NCBI GenBank assembly: GCA_010909725.1
Contig: JAACMV010000023.1
Location: 558,001 to 622,000 of the forward strand
From: Picochlorum sp. 'celeri'
Taxonomy: Eukaryota; Chlorophyta; Trebouxiophyceae
Reading direction: 5' to 3'
DNA length: 64,000 nucleotides
This document shows, one piece after another, positions 1 through 9,230 of this stretch (position 1 is its first letter; each line of letters begins with the position of its first letter). The notes beneath the pieces are model-generated. The model worked only from the letters and a program-made list of their open reading frames with translations. It searched no databases and was not told where the DNA came from. The translations under genes were made by a program, and so were the position numbers.

Positions 1-76
1 CGGCAGTCAGGAAGAGAGATGGCATGTATTGCGACGCAATACCATCAGAGGGAGGCGGCGACCCATGAATGCTCAC

Positions 77-2671
77 TCAGCCATGTTGGAGTTGTCCAAA
101 GACAGCTTCAGGAACGTTTGTTTGCAGTTGCACGTTATCTTCCTCCTCTTCATCTCCTAAGTCAATACCTTCAGGGTTTTCTGTCTCTGGCTCCTGCTCG
201 TCCTGCTTGCCTTGTTGAATAACACCAGCACTCACAAACCCTGGAACACGGGTTGAAGGTGCTTGTTGTTCCTCCAAGCCTGCCATGTCAGCCCCAGGTT
301 CCTCCGCTGCTGGAGCAATGGAGTCTACGGCAACAGATGCTGCATCAATGATCGAGGTATTGAAATGTTGTTGACTGAACGAGGCAGCAACGGATCTCCT
401 GATGCGGAGCATCTCTCTGAAGGTCTCTTCATTGCCATATCTCACTTCAAAGTCATTCCATTTGCTCCAGAAGAATTTGAACTTCTGCGGATCAGCTATT
501 GATGAGCCATGAACCATAATAGCTCTTGCTCTGTCAATCTCACCCAGTTTTCTTTCTAAATCAGAGTATTGAATGACGAGCTTCAATGTATCATCATCTG
601 AGACGGGGTGATCTATTGATTCAATCGCACTCTCATAAATTTCCCTTACTTTTCCGATTCCAAAGAACTCAGACGCCTTTGCAATATATATCTCATAAAC
701 TTGATATCTATCTCCCTTCTGTACGTGCTTCACTGCATTCTCATACACATTCATTGCATTTCTTGCAAGACCGTATTCCTCTTCAAAGGCAGCATACTTG
801 AGGAAGAATGGACGAGCAAAGGCTGACGGAGCTGAATCACACGCTTCACGGAAAAGCTCTCTTGTTCTTTCAATTTTCGTGCCTTTATAACGAGATGTGA
901 AATCGTTGAGATAGGCACTCCAAATATCTTTAAGGTGAGGGTATTTGAACAACATGATTCCTCTCTCATATGCTTTGAATGCATCCTCAAAGTAATTATG
1001 TTCCTTGAGGTATGAAGCGTAGTTCAATATCATTTGAGCAGTGATGACTTTCAGGTCCATTGCCGTAGAATACGCTTTTCTTATCGACTCAGGGGTGCCC
1101 AAGCTTTCCTCAAGATCAAGGCGTAGTGACCAGAGCCTAGATGATCTATACAGCCTCTCTTGGACCTTCATTTTGATCTCTTCATCTCTACTTCTCTTTT
1201 TACGTGGAGCTTCTGTACCTTGCCTTGCTAAATTTAGTGCGATGCTGTAATTTTCATGCCGCAACTCCATTTCGATACGTTCTGTCCATATAGTGGCCAA
1301 ATTGTCCAGATACAGGTATGGATACTCTGTGGCCTTATCATACACCACCCTAGCATTTGTTATATCTCCATGTTTCTCATATACTTTTGCGAATGCTATC
1401 CATAAACTGTGCGGATTCCCTGTTGCTAGCTTTGGGTCTACAGTCTTGACAGCATCTGTGTACACTCTAATCTGTTTAGCAGCATCCTGAGCAAAAAGCT
1501 TTGCTCTTTTGTGCCACTCATTCACGTTGTGTGGATTTTGTCTCAAAACAACACTGTTGAGCAATTCAGGTCTCCTCTCTATCAAATTCTCCAACCTGGC
1601 AAGGCGAAGGTCTAAGTCATCTCCAGTGTCATTCAATATGAATTTATTTGGATCAGTCTCCTGCTGCTTCTCCTCCTCCTCCTCTCCAAGTTGCTCCATT
1701 TTTGCTGTAATTAGCGCTTCCTCAAACTGAGTCAGAGCATCGTAAATGAGGCAAAAATCTCTCACTGTCAGGACAGAATGTAAGCCTTCAATGTAGATAT
1801 CTCTTGCTTTTTCAAAAAATCCTTTTCGGATATAGAAATCAGCGAGAGATGTCCACAATTTACCGATGTCATCCTTATACTTTCTTATCGCTCCTCGAAC
1901 AATATCTTCTACCCGCAAACCCTTCATCTCTTCTGGATGATTCGTGATGATTTCACATAAATCCATCCAAAGATCATGTTTGCTCTTCCCTTGCAAACTT
2001 CGAAAGCTCTCATCATTTACAATGCGAATCAGTTGCTCCGCTGCATCTCTCCATCTCTTTTTGTTTACCAAATAGACAACGTATTCCTCTGCATGGGATG
2101 GCTCCAGTTTTAAATACCTCCTGTACACCCGAACAGCAGTTTCCACTGGTATGCCCTCTTGAGACACAAATCTCAGATACAGCACCCAGATCCTATCATG
2201 CTGGGTCACAGGAAGCGACATCAGAGCTCTATCAAAAGATCGCCTGGTCCTGGTGACGAGTTTTTGCTCCGTCAAAAACTCCAAATATTCCAACCAGATT
2301 CTCGGCATCTTGTAAAGAGAAATAAGAGCCCTCTCGAACGTATTGTTCAACGCCGTGACCAATGGAGAATTCACTGGTGCATTCTTGACTCGCAACCGCC
2401 TCTCTTTCAGATATGCGTACCACAGTTTGTATGAACCAGGAAGAGCTTTCAACGCCCGCTCATAAAGAACATTGCGTTTCTTCGCAGACGCGTCCTTTCT
2501 CGCCTCAATATACCGTAACCACAATTTTAAATTGTAAGGATTGCGTAGAAGTTCCTCTTCATACAGCAGATCGTCCTCATCTGGCAATAGGTCTCTGAAA
2601 TCCTTCTCTTCCTCCATTTTCTCCTCCTCCTCCGGCGGTGCTCTGACGGACACGTCCTTTGCCCGCACCAT
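77..2671 (-). CDS. SYF1: Pre-mRNA splicing factor SYF1/XAB2 (HAT-repeat protein)
   Basis: This 864-aa intronless gene encodes the SYF1/XAB2 scaffold of the spliceosomal NineTeen/Prp19-associated complex. The family forms a long arch of HAT (half-a-TPR) repeats that joins the catalytic spliceosome during activation. The N-terminus has the family's acidic leader (DLLPDEDDLLYEEELLRNP), followed by HAT repeats with regularly spaced W..Y/E motifs from about residue 40 to 780 and an acidic C-terminal tail. Length matches plant and animal SYF1 (about 850-920 aa). The ATG begins MVRAKDVSV, and the TGA stop lies 76 bp inside the window edge, so the gene is complete. It is divergent from RPB5, with about 204 bp between the start codons, a likely shared promoter. 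Confidence 0.95.
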   Translation of the reverse strand: MVRAKDVSVRAPPEEEEKMEEEKDFRDLLPDEDDLLYEEELLRNPYNLKLWLRYIEARKDASAKKRNVLYERALKALPGSYKLWYAYLKERRLRVKNAPVNSPLVTALNNTFERALISLYKMPRIWLEYLEFLTEQKLVTRTRRSFDRALMSLPVTQHDRIWVLYLRFVSQEGIPVETAVRVYRRYLKLEPSHAEEYVVYLVNKKRWRDAAEQLIRIVNDESFRSLQGKSKHDLWMDLCEIITNHPEEMKGLRVEDIVRGAIRKYKDDIGKLWTSLADFYIRKGFFEKARDIYIEGLHSVLTVRDFCLIYDALTQFEEALITAKMEQLGEEEEEKQQETDPNKFILNDTGDDLDLRLARLENLIERRPELLNSVVLRQNPHNVNEWHKRAKLFAQDAAKQIRVYTDAVKTVDPKLATGNPHSLWIAFAKVYEKHGDITNARVVYDKATEYPYLYLDNLATIWTERIEMELRHENYSIALNLARQGTEAPRKKRSRDEEIKMKVQERLYRSSRLWSLRLDLEESLGTPESIRKAYSTAMDLKVITAQMILNYASYLKEHNYFEDAFKAYERGIMLFKYPHLKDIWSAYLNDFTSRYKGTKIERTRELFREACDSAPSAFARPFFLKYAAFEEEYGLARNAMNVYENAVKHVQKGDRYQVYEIYIAKASEFFGIGKVREIYESAIESIDHPVSDDDTLKLVIQYSDLERKLGEIDRARAIMVHGSSIADPQKFKFFWSKWNDFEVRYGNEETFREMLRIRRSVAASFSQQHFNTSIIDAASVAVDSIAPAAEEPGADMAGLEEQQAPSTRVPGFVSAGVIQQGKQDEQEPETENPEGIDLGDEEEEDNVQLQTNVPEAVFGQLQHG

Positions 2672-2875
2672 GTATACTGTAGTATCAAAAAATCAAATGA
2701 ATACATCTGTTCCTTGCAACGGGTGAACAAATGAAACATTCATGGGGCATGAAGAGGACAAAGCAATTCGGTAGAATTCATCTGGACTGCAAAAATACCC
2801 TCTCACACACCTTGATTTCATCTGTACAATTTGAATATAAATACTTCAAGTCTCACTGCGTGGGTAGGAATCGAT

Positions 2876-3737
2876 ATGGATCAGTGCACACGTCTGTATC
2901 GCGTTCGTAAGACGTGTTTGGAAATGCTCCAGGACAGGGGCTACGTCATCACGTCGGTGCGTTGTCTATAGCATCTTAATTAGATGAACACATGCATGCA
3001 TCGCACGTATGCGTGCATGGGGTGGCAGGGGTTTCCTCTGAAACTCATGCCTTACAAAAATGGCCAGCGAAGTTCTTGAGTCGGTAGATGAGTGGTATGA
3101 TCGCCTTGATTTATGCTCTATTTTTATTATGCAGGAGGAAAATTCCACTGCAGAGAATAAGGATTCGTTCAAAGTGAAGTATGGGGAGGAACCTAGGAGA
3201 GACGACTTGACAATATTTGTGTCGAAAAGAGATGATCCTACAGACCACATTTTTGTGTTTTTCATTGAAGAGCCAAAAGTTGGTGTGAAATCAATAAAGA
3301 ATGTAGCAGAAAAGATGCGTAGTGACGGTGTTTCTAGGTCAATTATCGTTATACAAGAGAAGATTACACCCTTTGCTCGTCAAAGTTTGACTGAAATGCA
3401 GCCCAAATATATGATTGAAGTGGTACGTACATCTTTCTTCAATATGATCCAACACAACAGATGTATCTAATTCATTTTGCGTTCAATGCAGTTTAAAGAG
3501 TCCGAGCTCTTGGTGAACATAACAAAGCATATCCTAGTCCCAGAGCATAGAGTTTTGACAAACGAAGAGAAGAAGACATTGCTTGCTCGATATAAAGTGA
3601 AAGAGACGCAGCTGCCTCGTATCCAGTTCAATGACCCCGTGGCTCGATACTATGGCATGAGTAGAGGACAGGTGGTAAGAATTGTGAGACCAAGTGAGAC
3701 AGCAGGGCGATATGTCACCTATCGATTAGCCATATGA
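2876..3737 (+). CDS. RPB5: RNA polymerase I/II/III shared subunit RPB5 (RPABC1), three exons
   Basis: RPB5 is a shared subunit of all three nuclear RNA polymerases, placed in the lower jaw near downstream DNA. My model joins 2876-2956, 3135-3422 and 3492-3737, giving 204 aa, close to the usual 205-215. Exon 1 supplies the conserved start ([18 protein letters not shown], matching the RK..M..DRGY segment of other RPB5 proteins). The middle exon has the [11 protein letters not shown] and [10 protein letters not shown] segments of the jaw domain. The last exon has the C-terminal assembly domain ending [13 protein letters not shown]. Intron 1 (178 nt) begins GTGCGT and ends TATGCAG; intron 2 (69 nt) begins GTACGT and ends TGCAG. 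Both junctions are phase 0. An in-frame ATG at 3060 lies inside intron 1 and would give a wrong N-terminus. A TGTAA signal follows the stop at 3742. Confidence 0.93.
2995..3019. other. Hairpin inside RPB5 intron 1
   Basis: An inverted repeat of about 10 bp, with one bulged T at 3001 and a four-base CGTA loop, pairs 2995-3005 with 3010-3019. It lies in the longer-than-average first intron of RPB5. I see no snoRNA box pair around it, so I assign no function. Confidence 0.4.
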
Positions 3738-4108
3738 TCTCTGTAATAGCAATCATATTCTAGATTTAGTTCTCCTCTGGTGGGCGTAGCACCGAGAACC
3801 TCGTCTGAGAGCCCATCATGGTCTTGCAAGACTCTCAATTGAGACGTGTCATTGCCAAGTCATCAAAACAAAACATCCTGATGTGATCGTCACGATTCGG
3901 GCTCTACGTATCACTTGAAGCGTGTTCAAGTAGGTCATGATTTATTTGCATAATATTTATACTCTAAATCGCCAATCATCTGAACAGATCATTCACTCAG
4001 TAGTGAGTACTGGGCAGGTTTATCCGTTTATTGCAAACTCGGGTGCAAAGCTTTCTTTGCGGGTGGCAGCCTTCTTCACAGTCGATTGTTCATATAAATA
4101 TTTTTCAG
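3738..4108. other. RPB5-UVR8 intergenic region
   Basis: About 370 bp without a recognisable gene. It holds the RPB5 TGTAA polyadenylation signal (3742-3746) and the UVR8 promoter and 5' UTR. The sequence directly before the UVR8 ATG (TTTTTCAG at 4101-4108) looks like a splice acceptor, so UVR8 may carry a 5'-UTR intron. I could not fix its donor. Confidence 0.5.
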
Positions 4109-5496
4109 ATGGAGGGTGAGTTGTCAGGGCGCGATATAGTCACGGAACCACGTGTTGTCTCTATCAACTGTGGAAGTTCCCATTCGCTGGCACTCATTGA
4201 AACAGGGAGTGGAAATATTGTCGTATCTTGGGGGCGTGGTGAGGATGGGCAACTTGGACACGGCGATCCTGATGAGAAGGTCGTCCCTCAGGCAATCTAT
4301 AAGCTAATTAATGCGAAAATATCTGAGATTCACTGCGGAGCTGAGTACTCCATTGCAGTGTCTGACGAGGATTTGAAAGTGTACAGTTGGGGTTGGGGAG
4401 ATTTCGGAAGGTTAGGACATAATGATTGCCTTGATGTGTTTGTACCGACGCCAATAGCATCCCTGGTGGGCACCAAAGTGTCATCAGTAGCATGTGGCGA
4501 TACTCATTCTTTGATAGCAACCTCTGATGGCAAAGTTTTATCTTTCGGTAGAAATCAGAACGGGCAACTCGGCAATGGAAACTTAGATGACTGTTTTGAA
4601 CCCAAAGAAATTATTGCATTGAAAGATGAGGTCGTGCTGCAAGTTGCCTGCGGTGCAGAGCATTCTGCATGCTGTACACAAGATGGGAAAGTGTTCTCAT
4701 GGGGTTGGGGAAGGTACGGGAATCTAGGAGATGGAGGTTTAGTTGATAGAAATAAACCTGTATTAGTGAAAGGACTTGAGGATGTTACTATTAAAAGCAT
4801 CGCATGTGGCTGGCGACATACCTTGGCAATTGACGATTCTGGCTCAATATTCTCCTGGGGATGGTCGAAGTATGGACAGCTTGGGCATGGAAGTACTGAG
4901 TACGTCATTTACAAATGCAATGTATTTGTGACAAGATTGTCTTTCTGAATGCGTATGATAACATATGTAGAGATGAGCTGATACCAAAGCAGATTGATTC
5001 TCTTCGGGGGCATAGAATGGTACACATTGCAGGAGGATGGCGTCACTCACTTGCATCCGACGAATCTGGTACTTTGTTCTCATGGGGATGGAATAAATTT
5101 GGTCAGCTTGGTTTAGGAAACAATGAGGATACATCCTCACCAACTGCAGTACCATTACCCAACAATGAAAAAATCGATAAGATTGCTAGCGGCTGGAGGC
5201 ATACCCTTGTGGTAAGTCGTTCTGGAAAATTCTTCTCATGGGGAAGGGGAATTAACGGGCAGCTTGGCATTGGATCGACATGTGATGTGAACAAGCCTGT
5301 TGAGTTGAAAGAACTGAGTGCGGGGACAATGTCAATTGAGATGCTGACAAAACAGTCTCATCCCATAGTTATGCATTCTATTCCACCCAATGATCGGTAT
5401 GCACTTGTTCCAGACAAGGTTGATCCCAATGTCTCTAGTCACACTGTGCCAGAGGCCACAGTCCCCAGCAAAAAGGCAAAATATGGTACATCATGA
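4109..5496 (+). CDS. UVR8: UV-B photoreceptor UVR8
   Basis: UVR8 is the seven-bladed RCC1-type propeller that senses UV-B through tryptophans, monomerises, and then binds COP1. Exons 4109-4899 and 4971-5496 (71-nt intron, donor GTACGT) give 438 aa, against about 440 in Arabidopsis. All blades are present, with WGRGEDGQLGHG, WGWGDFGRLGH and WGRYGNLG loops. The three diagnostic GWRHT/S motifs that carry the photosensing tryptophans of the 233/285/337 group are kept. The C-terminus after the propeller has the ERYA/VVP-like DRYALVP segment and a VP-containing tail (TVPSKKAKYG), the region that binds COP1 and RUP proteins in plants. The start at 4109 fits the family N-terminus; an upstream in-frame ATG at 4031 is less likely. 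FO synthase follows on the same strand 108 bp downstream. Confidence 0.93.
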
Positions 5497-5604
5497 TTCA
5501 ATATAACCTCAAGAATTTGACGGATGGGGCCTGCAGGTCCTCACATACCATTTTAAAAATATAATTGTAATTTTCATACCTTTCTCTGACGATGTAGGTG
5601 AACC

Positions 5605-8229
5605 ATGACAAACATGCCCACCCTCACAAGTAACTGGGTGGCTTGCGCTCGGCCACGATTGGGCCCATTGCGACATAGTTCTCGAATAGTGCATTGCAAG
5701 AGAAATATATTGAGAGAATCAGGTATCACGCATGCCTCCTCAGCACAAGTAAGCTCAATAGAGCAGCAAAACTCGTTCTTGGCTGTTTTGAAAAATTTGT
5801 CGGAGCCTAGGGATGTGTTACGTGAATTAGAGCAGTATGATCTACAAGAATTGATGGATATGGCGGGAAATGTACGTGATAGACGCCCTGGAGGAGACAC
5901 CGTGACATTCTCGCCAAAGGCTTTTATTCCTTTGACTCGCCTTTGCCGTGACAGTTGCTCGTATTGCACATTTGTCGTAGAGCCACGGAGCGATAGGAGG
6001 GCTTACATGTCTATGGATGAAGTGATTGAGATTGCTCTGCTTGGGCAGGAACAAGGGTGCAGTGAAGCTCTCTTGACTTTAGGAGACAAGCCAGAGCTTT
6101 TGTACAGCCAAGCACGGGATGAATTGCATCATCTTGGCTATTCGTCAACGATTGAATACGTAAAGGCATGTGCAGAGTCTATATTAAACGAGACAAGACT
6201 CATCCCTCATATTAATGCCGGGATCATGTCGGATGAGGAAATCAGACAACTGAAATTGGTTAGTGGAAGCATGGGTCTTATGTTAGAATCAACGAGCAAA
6301 GCGCTCATGGAGCCAGGGATGCCCCACTACAATTGTCCCGACAAAGAGCCTTCTAAACGCCTTGAAATGCTGGAGCTGGCAGGAAAAAATAGGGTCCCTT
6401 TTACGACGGGACTTCTTGTGGGCATTGGGGATGCACGGCTAGACCGCATTGATGGGCTCCTCAAAATTAGAGACTGTCATGCGAGATATGGCCATATACA
6501 GGAGGTGATCATACAAAATTTTGTTCCGAAAAAGAACACCAAAATGGCTGCAGAAGCTGTGCCAAGCCTGGAGGAACTGCTATTTACAATATGTGCCTGC
6601 AGGCTATTGATGCCAGCGATGAACATTCAGGCACCACCGAATCTTACCAAAGACTGGGAAAAGCTTCTTGAAGCGGGAATCAATGATTTCGGAGGTATAT
6701 CCCCTGGTTTGACGCCTGATTTCGTGAACCCAGAGAAACCATGGCCTCTGATTCAAAGTCTTTCTGATGCGGTGTCCGCAAAGAACAAAGTCCTGCTGCC
6801 TAGATTGCCAATTTACCCTGAATACGTGAATAGATATTCCGACGCTGATACTTGGTTATCATCGTATGGACCAAAATCCCCCATGGGATCTGTGCTATCG
6901 TTGATAGATGCTGATGGATATTGCAGTGCATCAACCTGGAATGCAGGAAAAGGTGCCAGTCTTGGTTCCATATCAGACACAAAAAGCAACGTTATAAATA
7001 GGAAAGCATTCAGACATTCTGAAAAACAAGTATCAGCGATACCAAAAATGGCGATAACAAAAGGCTATTCACCAATAAAGATGACAAAGTCTGGCATAAT
7101 TCAGAATTGTTCTACTCCAAAGGGTGCTTTGGAAGCGGACAAATTGATTGAGCAAGCTTTTAGACCAGAGGGATTTTCCAAAAAGGATATCGTTAGATTA
7201 TTCAGAGCCAGGGGTAAAGAATTTGATGCCATTATTTCTGCAGCAGACACGGTCAGGAAGATGGTGAATGGTGATGACGTGTCATTTGTCATCAATAGGA
7301 ATATCAACTACACAAATATTTGCGAATATAAATGCTCATTCTGTGCCTTTAGCAAAGGTTCCAATGACGAACAATTGAGAGGAAAACCATATTTACTAGA
7401 ATCTTCGGAGATTTCTCGTAGAACTCTAGAGGCTGTGCAAGTATATGGAGCAACAGAGGTGTGCATGCAAGGAGGGATTCACCCGTCTTTTACTGGGGAG
7501 GATTACATTAATATTTTGACAGCAGCAAAGTCAGTATCCCCAGATATTCATATACATGCATTTTCTCCTCTGGAAATTGATCACGGTGCGCGCACGCTCG
7601 GATTAAGTCATGTTGAATATCTGAGAATACTGAAAGACGCAGGATTGAAGAGTCTGCCAGGGACAGCTGCCGAAGTGCTTTCAGATGATGTGAGGAATGT
7701 GCTATGTCCTGACAAATTGAATACGAGAGAGTGGGTCGATATAATAAAATCAGCACACAGTGTAGGACTTCCAACGACATCAACAATCATGTTTGGACAT
7801 GTTGATTCTACACATCATTGGGCAGAACATCTCCTCATCCTCAGAGATATTCAAATAGAGACGCAAGGCATCACCGAATTTGTTCCATTGCCATTTGTAC
7901 ATATGGAAGCGCCAGTGTTTAAGGCAGGAAAGGCTAGAGCCGGGCCAACGCTGAGAGAATGTTTCCTTATGCATGCAATAGCCCGTTTAGTACTCCACCC
8001 ACACATTAGGAATATACAAGCTTCTTGGGTGAAAATGGGCCCCGACAGGGCTTCAGAGCTCCTATCCGCAGGATGCAATGATATGGGTGGCACCCTCATC
8101 AATGAAAGCATCACCAAGGCAGCTGGGGCCTCATTTGGTCAGATTGTCGATGAGCAAAGAATGAAGCGTCTCATCAAGCAATCAGGCAAGGTTCCTTATC
8201 AAAGAACTACAGCGTACCAGAGAATCTAA
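5605..8229 (+). CDS. Bifunctional FO synthase (CofG-CofH fusion, FbiC-type)
   Basis: This enzyme makes FO (8-hydroxy-5-deazariboflavin), the core of coenzyme F420 and the 8-HDF light-harvesting chromophore of some photolyases and cryptochromes. It condenses tyrosine with 5-amino-6-ribitylaminouracil. The 874-aa ORF has two complete radical-SAM halves. The CofG-like half has CxxxCxxC at C114/C118/C121 (CRDSCSYC); the CofH-like half has it at C573/C577/C580 (CEYKCSFC). Both halves continue with family segments (EALLTLGDKPE; CMQGGIHP). The order and length match actinobacterial FbiC and the fused algal enzymes. The N-terminal ~60 residues, before homology begins, are basic and Ser/Thr-rich and could be an organelle targeting peptide. 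It is tandem with UVR8. A TGTAA signal lies at 8271. Confidence 0.94.
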   Translation: MTNMPTLTSNWVACARPRLGPLRHSSRIVHCKRNILRESGITHASSAQVSSIEQQNSFLAVLKNLSEPRDVLRELEQYDLQELMDMAGNVRDRRPGGDTVTFSPKAFIPLTRLCRDSCSYCTFVVEPRSDRRAYMSMDEVIEIALLGQEQGCSEALLTLGDKPELLYSQARDELHHLGYSSTIEYVKACAESILNETRLIPHINAGIMSDEEIRQLKLVSGSMGLMLESTSKALMEPGMPHYNCPDKEPSKRLEMLELAGKNRVPFTTGLLVGIGDARLDRIDGLLKIRDCHARYGHIQEVIIQNFVPKKNTKMAAEAVPSLEELLFTICACRLLMPAMNIQAPPNLTKDWEKLLEAGINDFGGISPGLTPDFVNPEKPWPLIQSLSDAVSAKNKVLLPRLPIYPEYVNRYSDADTWLSSYGPKSPMGSVLSLIDADGYCSASTWNAGKGASLGSISDTKSNVINRKAFRHSEKQVSAIPKMAITKGYSPIKMTKSGIIQNCSTPKGALEADKLIEQAFRPEGFSKKDIVRLFRARGKEFDAIISAADTVRKMVNGDDVSFVINRNINYTNICEYKCSFCAFSKGSNDEQLRGKPYLLESSEISRRTLEAVQVYGATEVCMQGGIHPSFTGEDYINILTAAKSVSPDIHIHAFSPLEIDHGARTLGLSHVEYLRILKDAGLKSLPGTAAEVLSDDVRNVLCPDKLNTREWVDIIKSAHSVGLPTTSTIMFGHVDSTHHWAEHLLILRDIQIETQGITEFVPLPFVHMEAPVFKAGKARAGPTLRECFLMHAIARLVLHPHIRNIQASWVKMGPDRASELLSAGCNDMGGTLINESITKAAGASFGQIVDEQRMKRLIKQSGKVPYQRTTAYQRI

Positions 8230-8325
8230 TAAGAAAGCTTCGTGTTTTTACATCCCAATTTGCATGTTTATGTAAAGATTTAATCCCATCGCTCCGAATG
8301 AAGGCGCTTCTTCGAAACAAAAAGG

Positions 8326-8556
8326 ATGCACCCACCCTTACAAGTCTCCAAGCACCCCCACTGTAAAGAGCAGATTGAATCTCTCATTAAATGCCACACT
8401 GATCATCCGATTGCAAAATTTTGGGGTACATGTAACGAAGAGAAATGGGCACTGGATAGGTGTTTAAGGGAAGAGAAGAAACTCAAACGACTTGCAAACA
8501 AAAAGATTATTCTGGAACGCGAAGAGCGTCGGCGAAAGAGGGAAGCTTCAGGATAA
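8326..8556 (+). CDS. CMC2: CMC2-like mitochondrial cytochrome c oxidase assembly protein
   Basis: This 76-aa protein has the twin Cx9C motif (CKEQIESLIKC and CNEEKWALDRC) of intermembrane-space proteins oxidised by Mia40. The opening MHPPL, the short spacing between the two motifs and the basic helical tail match CMC2, a factor of early COX1 module assembly. It starts 96 bp after the FO synthase stop and ends 45 bp before the PPC decarboxylase start, with no apparent functional link to either. Confidence 0.85.
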   Translation: MHPPLQVSKHPHCKEQIESLIKCHTDHPIAKFWGTCNEEKWALDRCLREEKKLKRLANKKIILEREERRRKREASG

Positions 8557-8601
8557 TAGCATAGATATAGAATCCAAGCATCAAAGTCGTCAAAGTTTGG
8601 A

Positions 8602-9210
8602 ATGGGTGAAGCTAGACTCGGCGTTGCAGAAGTTGGAGAGGGGAGGAAGGCAAACATTATTTTAGGAGTCTCAGGAAGCGTTGCGGCGATCAAGATTATC
8701 GAACTGCATCGAAGATTGTCAGATTTCGCCAATATTCGTGTCGTTGCCACAAACGCAGCAATGCATTTTATAGAAACAACTGCTTGGCAGGACGAGATTG
8801 ATGAGATTTACAGGGATGAAGACGAGTGGAAATCTTGGCGAGCTAAAGGGGACACTGTTGTGCATATAGATCTCCGGAAATGGGCAGATGCTATGGTCAT
8901 TGCTCCTTTATCTGCTAATACTCTAGCTAAAATAGCTCATGGTTTGTGCGATAATTTACTGACATGTATTGTGCGAGCTTGGGACTTCAACAAGCCAATC
9001 CTTCTGGCACCAGCAATGAATACCTTTATGTGGAGCAGCGTACTGACAAAGAGGCATTTGGGGGCATGTGAGGATCTGGGAGGGACTGTGATACCTCCTA
9101 TTTCGAAAGAGCTCGCATGTGGAGATGTCGGACAGGGGGCCATGGCTGAGCCCCACACCATTGCTGCAGAATGTAAGCAAATCCTTGAAAAAGCAAATCG
9201 TGCTACATAA
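8602..9210 (+). CDS. Phosphopantothenoylcysteine decarboxylase (HAL3/PPCDC)
   Basis: PPCDC is the FMN enzyme that decarboxylates 4'-phosphopantothenoylcysteine to 4'-phosphopantetheine in coenzyme A synthesis. The 202-aa protein has all signature elements: the flavin-binding LGVSGSVAAIK near residue 23, the catalytic histidine in HIDLRKWAD (H88), the substrate-recognition PAMNTFMW motif (from P137), and the essential cysteine in LACGDVGQGAMAE (C173). Length fits the plant HAL3a form (about 200 aa), without the regulatory extensions of yeast Hal3. The stop is followed by TGTAA (9217-9221) and lies only 20 bp from the convergent pseudouridine synthase stop. Confidence 0.95.
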   Translation: MGEARLGVAEVGEGRKANIILGVSGSVAAIKIIELHRRLSDFANIRVVATNAAMHFIETTAWQDEIDEIYRDEDEWKSWRAKGDTVVHIDLRKWADAMVIAPLSANTLAKIAHGLCDNLLTCIVRAWDFNKPILLAPAMNTFMWSSVLTKRHLGACEDLGGTVIPPISKELACGDVGQGAMAEPHTIAAECKQILEKANRAT

Positions 9211-9230
9211 TCATCTTGTAATACAGTATT

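Noticed and set aside
5574..5969. Minus-strand frame at the 5' end of FO synthase
   Set aside because: It is antisense to the CofG half, lacks family features, and its codons mirror the sense gene.
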